This document shows, piece by piece, positions 50,915 through 56,147 of a stretch of DNA of 56,147 bases. Both the position numbers and the translations under genes were made by a program. Below the pieces are notes generated by a model, which saw only the letters and a program-made list of their open reading frames with translations, had not been told where the DNA came from and ran no database searches. Where the stretch lies: positions 1-56,147 of the forward strand of contig PABA01000221.1 in assembly GCA_002699025.1 (NCBI GenBank), given 5' to 3'. The DNA comes from Sandaracinus sp. Its GTDB lineage: Bacteria > Myxococcota_A > Polyangia > Polyangiales > Houyiibacteriaceae. The first letter of the stretch is position 1; every line of letters starts with the position of its first letter.

Positions 50915-52021
50915 TCAGGGGTGGAGGTAGGAGGCCACCCGGCCTCCGAAGCAGGCGGCGGAGGCGTCCGCGAGGCCCGCGCTCGACGCGCCGAAGGCGG
51001 CCTCGAGGTGCGCGGTCACGTAGTGGTCGATGACCGGCCAGGCCTCCCGGACCGGCAGGTCCGTCTCGCGGCAGCCGTCCTGCGCGAGCATGAGCACCAG
51101 GTCGGGCACCTCGAAGCCGGCGCGCTCGGCGATGGCGATGACGCCGCCCTGCTCGGCGCCGATCAGGCAGATGTCCGAGAAGGCGAGGTGGCCGGCGTCC
51201 TGGATGACGACGAGGCGCTTGGTGGGCGCGTTCGCGTCGTCGTAGGTGCGCTGCGTGAGCTCGGGGGTGGCGAGCCCGTCGGTGGTGCCGCCCATGATCA
51301 GGCCGGCGCCCGTCTCGGAGGTCGGGGCGGCGACCGTGGCGAGGCCCACCCAGGCCGTGGCGCCGAGGTCCGAGTCGTCGAAGAGCGCCTGCACGGCGCC
51401 GCCGCCGGCCGAGTGGCCCATGACGGCGACGCGCGCGAAGTCGAGGCGCCCGGCGAAGCGCCCGCTCGCCGCCTCGTTCTCGGCCTGCATGAAGGCGTGG
51501 GCCGCGAGGATCTGCGAGTAGGCGTCGTCGCGGACCGGCTGGTCCTCGAGGATCTGCGTGAGGTTCCGCTCCGGATGCTCGGGGGCGACGACCACGTAGC
51601 CCCAGGTCGCGAGGTGCGCCGTGAGCGCCGAGGACTGGGTGCGGAAGCCGCTGATGCCGTGGCTGAAGTAGACGACCGGGAAGGGGCCGGCGGCGGCGGG
51701 GACGTCCCGGTAGGCGTCCATGACGAAGACCGTGTCGGCGTCGACGGGGACGTTCCGGGCGAGGTCCGGCGGGAGCCAGTCGACCATGTCGTAGGAGGCG
51801 CGCTCGAGGCCGGCGACGGCGTCCGGCTCGGCCGGGTACCAGACCTCGACCGGGAGGCCGTCGACGTCGAGGGAGGTGACGCCGGCCGCCCAGGGGCCCT
51901 CGTCCGCGTAGGGGGCGTCGGCGCAGCCGAGCCCGTCGCCGCCGTCGGACGCGCATGCGACGAGGAGCAGGGCGAGCAGCGGGGAGAAGGCGCGGAGGAG
52001 CGGACGGGAAGAGAAGCGCAT
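50915..52021 (-). CDS. Lipoprotein alpha/beta-hydrolase (dienelactone hydrolase/PAF-acetylhydrolase-like)
   Basis: The protein has 368 aa from ATG 52021, with GGAG upstream. Lipobox LLVAC (Cys23). Motifs: FPVVYFSHGISGFRTQ (oxyanion loop), GHSAGGGAV with nucleophile Ser204, Asp248 in GTTDGLATPE, and His278 in QDAGHLAF. This matches PAF-acetylhydrolase-like or chlorophyllase-like enzymes. A late Cys pair (GCRE, ACFGG) may form a disulfide. It is probably surface exposed; substrate unknown. Its upstream region is divergent from the aminotransferase operon. Confidence 0.88.
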   Translation of the reverse strand: MRFSSRPLLRAFSPLLALLLVACASDGGDGLGCADAPYADEGPWAAGVTSLDVDGLPVEVWYPAEPDAVAGLERASYDMVDWLPPDLARNVPVDADTVFVMDAYRDVPAAAGPFPVVYFSHGISGFRTQSSALTAHLATWGYVVVAPEHPERNLTQILEDQPVRDDAYSQILAAHAFMQAENEAASGRFAGRLDFARVAVMGHSAGGGAVQALFDDSDLGATAWVGLATVAAPTSETGAGLIMGGTTDGLATPELTQRTYDDANAPTKRLVVIQDAGHLAFSDICLIGAEQGGVIAIAERAGFEVPDLVLMLAQDGCRETDLPVREAWPVIDHYVTAHLEAAFGASSAGLADASAACFGGRVASYLHP

Positions 52022-52150
52022 GGGGGCTCCGGGGGCGCCGCGCGGAGCGGCCGGGGGAGAGAGCCGCCCGGTGAGCGTGCTCACGCGAAACGAGGCGTGG
52101 GCCGGACAACGGGACCGGCCCTGGGTACGTGGCAGAATAAAAAGTAGCAA

Positions 52151-52160
52151 GTAGGACTTC
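52151..52160. promoter_or_regulatory. Upstream motif GTAGGACTTC, second copy
   Basis: See the copy at 48057. It lies in an AT-rich stretch (52131-52170) of the 243 bp divergent spacer. TATTCT-like sequence on the minus strand could be a -10 element for the hydrolase gene. Confidence 0.25.
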
Positions 52161-52264
52161 TAAGTTTACTCACGTGAAATCGCTTCACCGGATCGGGCGC
52201 CGAACGGCCCTCTGGACACGCCGGCGGCCTTGACGCGGCCCAGCCGAACGGCCACCTCCTCTGG

Positions 52265-53572
52265 GTGCCCGCTCCGCCCCTCGGCGCCTCCCCGCCGCAC
52301 CTCGTCCAGCCTCCGCCCGGGCCGCGCTCCCGCGCGCTCGTGGATCGGCTCGCCCGGAGCGAGTGCCCCGCCTTCACGGCCCGCCGCGCCCGCCGCGCCG
52401 AGGCCTCCGGGGCGTCGCAGGACCCGATCGTCTGGGCCGAGGCGCGCGGCGCCAACGTGGTCGACGCCGACGGAAACGTCTTCGTCGACCTGACGAGCGG
52501 CTTCGGCGTGCAGGCCGTCGGCCACGCCCACCCGCGCGTGGTGGAGGCGGTGCGGCGCCAGGCCGGCAGGCTGCTCCACGGGCTCGGCGACCTCCACCCT
52601 TCGGACGTGAAGATCGCGCTCCTGGATCGGCTCGCCGAGCTCGCCCCCTGGGACGAGGCGCGCGTGGTCCTCTCGCTGAACGGCGCGGACGCGGTGGAGA
52701 CGGCGCTGAAGACGGCGGTGCTCGCGACCGGCCGCTCCGGCGTGCTCGCCTTCGAGGGCGGCTACCACGGCCTCGCCCACGGGCCGCTCGCCGCCTGCGG
52801 CTACGCGCCGGGCTTCCGGCGCCCCTTCGCGGCGCAGCTCAACCCGCACGTGCGCTTCGCCGCCTGGCACGAAGCGGAGCTCGGCGACGCCCTCGCTGCC
52901 GTCGACGCGGCCTGGGGCGACGACGTCGGGGCCGTGCTCGTCGAGCCCCTCCAGGGGCGCGGGGGGATCCGCCCGGCGCCGCCCGGCTTCCTCGCGGCGC
53001 TGGCCGAGCGCTGCCGCGCGCGGGGGGCGCTCCTGGTCGTCGACGAGATCCTCACCGGGCTCGGCCGCTGCGGCGCGCGCTGGCTGAGCGTGGCGCAGGG
53101 CGCGGAGCCGGACCTGCTCTGCGCGGGCAAGGCGCTCGGCGGCGGGCTTCCGGTGAGCGCCTGTCTCGGCCGGGCCGACGTGATGGCCGCCTGGGGCGCG
53201 CCGGACGGCGAGGCCATCCACACGGGCACCTTCTACGGGCACCCGCTCGGCGCGGCGGCGGCGCTGGCGGCGCTCGACGTGCTCGAGGAGGAGGCGCTCG
53301 CGGCGCGCGCCCAGGAGCTCGGCGAGCGCTTCGCCGGGGCGCTCCACGAGGCCACCGGCCGGCCCGTCACCGGCGCGGGCCTGATGCTCGGCGTGCGCTA
53401 CGAGGGGTCGACCCTGCCGCTCGTCGCGCGCCTCCTCGCGCGCGGCTACCTGACGCTCCCGGCCGGCGCGGGCGCCACGACGCTCCAGCTCGCGCCCCCG
53501 CTGACCATCGACGAGGCCCTCCTCGACGGCTTCGTCGCGACCCTCGCGGAGCTCGGCGATGGCGCCGGCTGA
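52265..53572 (+). CDS. Class III PLP-dependent aminotransferase
   Basis: The protein has 435 aa from GTG 52265. PLP features: NGADAVETALK (phosphate region, ~139-149), EGGYHGL, Asp260 in VVDEILTGLGR, and the Schiff-base Lys289 in AGKALGGGLP. HTGTFYGHPLGAAAALAAL follows. Class III enzymes (ornithine, GABA, omega-amine type) transfer amino groups to aldehydes or from omega-amines. The next two genes make a fatty-acid reductase, so I infer an aldehyde as the acceptor, giving an amine. Gene ends overlap luxE by 14 bases. Confidence 0.92.
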   Translation: MPAPPLGASPPHLVQPPPGPRSRALVDRLARSECPAFTARRARRAEASGASQDPIVWAEARGANVVDADGNVFVDLTSGFGVQAVGHAHPRVVEAVRRQAGRLLHGLGDLHPSDVKIALLDRLAELAPWDEARVVLSLNGADAVETALKTAVLATGRSGVLAFEGGYHGLAHGPLAACGYAPGFRRPFAAQLNPHVRFAAWHEAELGDALAAVDAAWGDDVGAVLVEPLQGRGGIRPAPPGFLAALAERCRARGALLVVDEILTGLGRCGARWLSVAQGAEPDLLCAGKALGGGLPVSACLGRADVMAAWGAPDGEAIHTGTFYGHPLGAAAALAALDVLEEEALAARAQELGERFAGALHEATGRPVTGAGLMLGVRYEGSTLPLVARLLARGYLTLPAGAGATTLQLAPPLTIDEALLDGFVATLAELGDGAG

Positions 53573-54653
53573 GGCCCCCCTCGAGGAGGCCCGGGCCGCG
53601 CTCCGGGACCGCGCCCTCGCGCTCGTCGCCCGCCTCGGAGACGGCGCCCGCGACGACGCCGCGCGCGACGCGCTCCTCGCCGACCTCGCCGCCTTCCAGG
53701 CGCGCCACGTCGCCCCCTACGGCAACCTCGTGCGCGCTCGCGGGGCCGGCGCGGCGCTGCCCACGGACGTCTTCCGCCACGCGCGCGTCGCGGCGCATCC
53801 GCCGAGCGCCGACCTGCGCGTCTTCCGCACCAGCGGCACCACCCACGGCGCCCGCGGCGCCCACGCCTTCCGCGACCTCGCCCTCTACGACGCCGCCGCC
53901 CGCGCCTGGGCGAAGCACATGCTCTTCCCCGACGTGGAGCGCCTCGACCTCGTCGTCCTCGCGCCGCACGAGGACGAGACGCCGGACTCGTCGCTCGGCT
54001 ACATGCTCGCGCGCTTCGCCGAGTGGTTCGGCCGCCGCACGCGCTGGGTCTGGCGCGAGGGCGGGCTCGACCTCGACGCGCTCCGCGAGGCCACCCGGAA
54101 CGCCACCGGCCCGGTCGCGCTCCTCGGGACGAGCTTCGCCTTCGTGCACGCCGACGACGGCCTCGGGGACGCGCGCGTCGAGCTCCCCGCCGGGAGCCGG
54201 GTGATGCAGACCGGCGGCTTCAAGGGGCGCTCGCGCGAGCTCGAGCCGGCCGCCATGCGGGCCATGCTCACCCGGCGCTGGGGCGTCCCCGAGAGCCACG
54301 TCGTCGCCGAGTACGGCATGACCGAGCTGAGCTCGCAGGCCTACGAGACCCCGCTCCGTGACGCCGCGCTCGGGCGCCCGATCGGCGCGCGCCGCCTGCT
54401 CTTCCCCGGCTGGGTGCGCGCCACCCCCGTCGACCCGGCCACGCTCGCGCCCACGGCGGGCGAGGGCATCCTGCGCATCGACGACGCCGCGAACCTCGAC
54501 TCCGTGGCCGCGCTCCAGACCGCCGACCGGAGCCGGCGCGTCGAGGTGGACGGCGACGCGGGCTTCGTCGTGCTCGGCCGCGCGCCCGGGGCCGTGCCGC
54601 GCGGCTGCTCGCTCGCCGTCGAGGAGGCCCTCGCCCGGAGCGGCGCGCGATGA
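53559..54653 (+). CDS. LuxE-like acyl-protein synthetase
   Basis: The protein has 364 aa. The AMP-forming loop is FRTSGTTHGARG (~89-100), and EYGMTELSSQAYE is the usual A-domain-like motif (~251-263). The C-terminal conserved cysteine Cys350 in PRGCSLAVEEAL matches the acyl-accepting Cys near the C terminus of LuxE. LuxE activates a fatty acid with ATP and passes it via its own Cys to the reductase. This gene overlaps the aminotransferase and is followed by a LuxC-like gene, so a reductase complex is expected. No luciferase genes are present. Confidence 0.92.
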   Translation: MAPAEAPLEEARAALRDRALALVARLGDGARDDAARDALLADLAAFQARHVAPYGNLVRARGAGAALPTDVFRHARVAAHPPSADLRVFRTSGTTHGARGAHAFRDLALYDAAARAWAKHMLFPDVERLDLVVLAPHEDETPDSSLGYMLARFAEWFGRRTRWVWREGGLDLDALREATRNATGPVALLGTSFAFVHADDGLGDARVELPAGSRVMQTGGFKGRSRELEPAAMRAMLTRRWGVPESHVVAEYGMTELSSQAYETPLRDAALGRPIGARRLLFPGWVRATPVDPATLAPTAGEGILRIDDAANLDSVAALQTADRSRRVEVDGDAGFVVLGRAPGAVPRGCSLAVEEALARSGAR

Positions 54654-54841
54654 GCCGCCTCCGCGAAGCCCGACCGAGCCGCTCGCCGGGGAGAAGCGCC
54701 GCGCCGCCGCGCGCGCGCGGCGGGCGCCGGGAGCGCGGAACGATGAGCGCCTACCGCGACGCCCGGCCGAGCCGCTCGCCGGGGAGAAGCGTGACCGCCG
54801 CGCCGCCGCGCGCGGCGGGCGCCGGGAGCGCGGAACGATGA
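54650..54841 (+). CDS. Arg-rich small ORF, ATGA-coupled to both luxE-like and luxC-like genes
   Basis: The ORF has 63 aa. Its ATG overlaps the luxE-like stop (ATGA at 54650) and its stop overlaps the luxC-like start (ATGA at 54838). The DNA consists of two copies (offset 93-95 bp) of a segment that includes a ribosome site and MSAYRDA start, so it arose by duplication of the luxC 5' end. The product is mostly Arg/Ser/Pro/Ala without a fold signal. It may be a coupling ORF rather than a protein with a job. Confidence 0.35.
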   Translation: MSRLREARPSRSPGRSAAPPRARGGRRERGTMSAYRDARPSRSPGRSVTAAPPRAAGAGSAER

Positions 54842-54858
54842 GCGCCTACCGTGACGCC
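54670..54858. repeat. Imperfect ~95 bp tandem duplication before luxC-like gene
   Basis: Copy 1 (54670-54763) and copy 2 (54763-54858) share GAGCCGCTCGCCGGGGAGAA and GGGAGCGCGGAACGATGAGC. The offset is 93 at the left and 95 at the right, so one copy has a small indel. Copy 1 contains an out-of-frame duplicate of the luxC start (ATG 54743). Confidence 0.85.
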
Positions 54859-56040
54859 CCGGCCGAGGCCATCGACGCGCTCGCGCGGCGGCTCCGGGAC
54901 CGCGCGCCCGTCGAGCTCGACGCCGACTGGGCCTCGGACAAGCTCGCCGACGCCGCGCAGCGCCTGGTCGGCGACGAGCCGCTGGTCCAGGCCATCGCCG
55001 AGCGCGCCGCGCTGGCCCCGGAGCTGGTGCGCTGGGGCATCGCGACGACCGCCGAGGGCGTGCGGCGGGACGCGCTCCGGCGACTCCGGGAGGACGCCGG
55101 CCTCGGCGAGCGGGCCCGCCCCAACCGCGCGCGCCTGGCCGTGGTCGCGCTCGCCGGCAACGTCTTCAGCGCCTGCGTGCGCCCCATCCTCCTCGCGCTC
55201 CTCCACGAGCTGCCCGTGCTCGTCCGCGCCTCCTCGCGCGACGACGTCCTCGCCCGCGCCCTCGTCGCGCGCCTGCCCGCGCCTTTCGACGAGGCCGCCG
55301 CCGTCGTCGGCTTCCCGCGCGACGACGCGGCCGCCTGGGCCGCGCTCCTCCGCCACGCCGACGTGGTCCACGCCTACGGGGGCGACGCCGCCCTGCGCGC
55401 CATGCGCGACGCGACGCCCCTCCAGGCGCGCTTCGTCCCCCACGGCCACGGCCTCGGCGTCGCCGCGCTCCGGGGCGAGCCCGACGAGGTCGACGCCGGA
55501 GCCCTTGAGGCCCTCGCCGAGGACGTCGCCGCCTACGACCAGCGCGGCTGCCTCTCCCCGCAGCTGCTCCTCTGCCGCGCCCCCGCGCGCCTCGCCCCGC
55601 GCCTCCTCGAGGCGCTCGACGCGCTCGGCCGCCGCTGGCCCCTCGGGCCCCGCTCCTCCGCCCAGGACGCCGCGACCAGCCAGTGGCGCGGCACCGCCGC
55701 CGCGCTCGGCACGCTCCTCGAAGGCGAGCACGCTGCCCTGGCGATCGAGACCGGGACCCCGCTCCCGCTGCCGCCCGGCCGCCGCCAGCTCGTCGTGCGC
55801 TCCTGCCCCGACGAGGCCGCCCTCACCCCGGCGCTCGCCGCCTTCGGCCCGACGCTCAAGGCCCTCGGCGCCCACGATCCCCGCCGCCCGACGGCCGCCG
55901 TCCCCCACGCCCTCGCCACCCTCCCCGCCGGCGTCGCCCCGCGCGTGAGCGAGTGGGGCCAGATGCAGCGCCCGCCGATCGAGGCGTGGCTCGACGGCTT
56001 CCCCCCGAGCGAGGGGCTGCTCTGGCGGGCGGGGGAGTAG
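54838..56040 (+). CDS. LuxC-like acyl (acyl-protein/CoA) reductase
   Basis: The protein has 400 aa from ATG 54838 with GGGAG upstream. LuxC features: the ALAGNVFSACVRPILLAL nucleotide region (~104-121), ALLRHADVVHAYGG (~169-182), and catalytic Cys238 in AAYDQRGCLSPQLLL, the aldehyde-dehydrogenase-like Cys that holds the acyl group. The enzyme reduces the acyl thioester made by LuxE to a fatty aldehyde with NADPH. It is the last gene of the operon; after 56041 only repeats are seen. Confidence 0.93.
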   Translation: MSAYRDAPAEAIDALARRLRDRAPVELDADWASDKLADAAQRLVGDEPLVQAIAERAALAPELVRWGIATTAEGVRRDALRRLREDAGLGERARPNRARLAVVALAGNVFSACVRPILLALLHELPVLVRASSRDDVLARALVARLPAPFDEAAAVVGFPRDDAAAWAALLRHADVVHAYGGDAALRAMRDATPLQARFVPHGHGLGVAALRGEPDEVDAGALEALAEDVAAYDQRGCLSPQLLLCRAPARLAPRLLEALDALGRRWPLGPRSSAQDAATSQWRGTAAALGTLLEGEHAALAIETGTPLPLPPGRRQLVVRSCPDEAALTPALAAFGPTLKALGAHDPRRPTAAVPHALATLPAGVAPRVSEWGQMQRPPIEAWLDGFPPSEGLLWRAGE

Positions 56041-56081
56041 GCGGAACGCGGGCGGAGCGCCGGGCGGAGACGAGCGGGAGC

Positions 56082-56147
56082 CACAGCACGAGCCGGAGCC
56101 ACAGCGCGAGCCGGAGCCACAGCGCGAGCCGGAGCCACAGCGCGAGC
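56082..56147. repeat. 18 bp tandem repeat running off the window
   Basis: GAGCCGGAGCCACAGCGC units repeat about 3.5 times to the end of the window, with GAGCCACAGCACGAGCC as the first variant. No gene is visible. Confidence 0.85.

Noticed and set aside
52265-56040. A bioluminescence (lux) operon
   Set aside because: luxC- and luxE-like genes are present, but no luxA/luxB luciferase or luxD transferase gene is seen; an aminotransferase is there instead.

Overview
This is a very GC-rich chromosomal window. It looks like a Myxococcota genome (former Deltaproteobacteria), most like the Sandaracinaceae/Polyangiales. That placement is inferred from gene style: at least eight lipoproteins share a Cys-Gly-Asp-Asp-Asp start followed by Asp-Ala-Gly or Asp-Ser-Gly low-complexity linkers, and the window also has a putative metal-binding (PMBM) motif, FG-GAP repeats, a TonB-like/TonB-receptor fusion and a PAS hybrid histidine kinase. 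No marker gene was tested.

Region 1 (1-29418) is core-like chromosome. It holds two membrane proteins, a MutS-family ATPase divergent from a hybrid histidine kinase, and an operon of a zinc-ribbon membrane protein, a PASTA protein and an esterase. Next come lipoproteins, lipoprotein or secreted alpha/beta hydrolases, a persulfide dioxygenase-rhodanese fusion, and a YbaK-type deacylase. An ExbB-like membrane protein, an EF-hand mini-calmodulin and a TonB-dependent receptor follow. The region ends with two paralogous secreted proteins, a ketoacyl-ACP synthase III, a frameshifted DUF6940-like gene, two tiny membrane proteins and SelO. Its intergenic spaces carry dispersed (GTGCCC)n-type repeats and a second, roughly 55 bp repeat.

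Region 2 (29419-45654) is a genomic island of about 16 kb inserted in a tRNA-Phe(GAA) gene. A perfect 90 bp direct repeat flanks it, made of the tRNA 3' part plus its terminator. The intact tRNA lies at the right end. The island encodes a HUH-like Rep/relaxase candidate and a type I restriction-modification operon: a candidate XRE controller, then hsdM-hsdS-Schlafen/AlbA-type ATPase-small coupled ORF-hsdR-YgjP metallopeptidase. It also carries a lipoprotein, an excisionase-like HTH protein, a tyrosine integrase, two unknown genes and a GIY-YIG/DUF4357 remnant at the junction. The word GGTATCC is strikingly frequent around 40.2-42.3 kb.

Region 3 (45655-56147) returns to core-like chromosome. 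It has the tRNA-Phe 5' part, an SseB-like protein, a chlorophyllase/PETase-like lipoprotein hydrolase, an FG-GAP lipoprotein, two small lipoproteins in an operon and another lipoprotein hydrolase. Divergent from the last is a compact operon of class III aminotransferase, LuxE-like acyl-protein synthetase, a small ATGA-coupled ORF and LuxC-like acyl reductase. I infer that this operon converts a fatty (or other) acid to an aldehyde and then to an amine. This operon and the restriction island are the two most interesting systems in the window.
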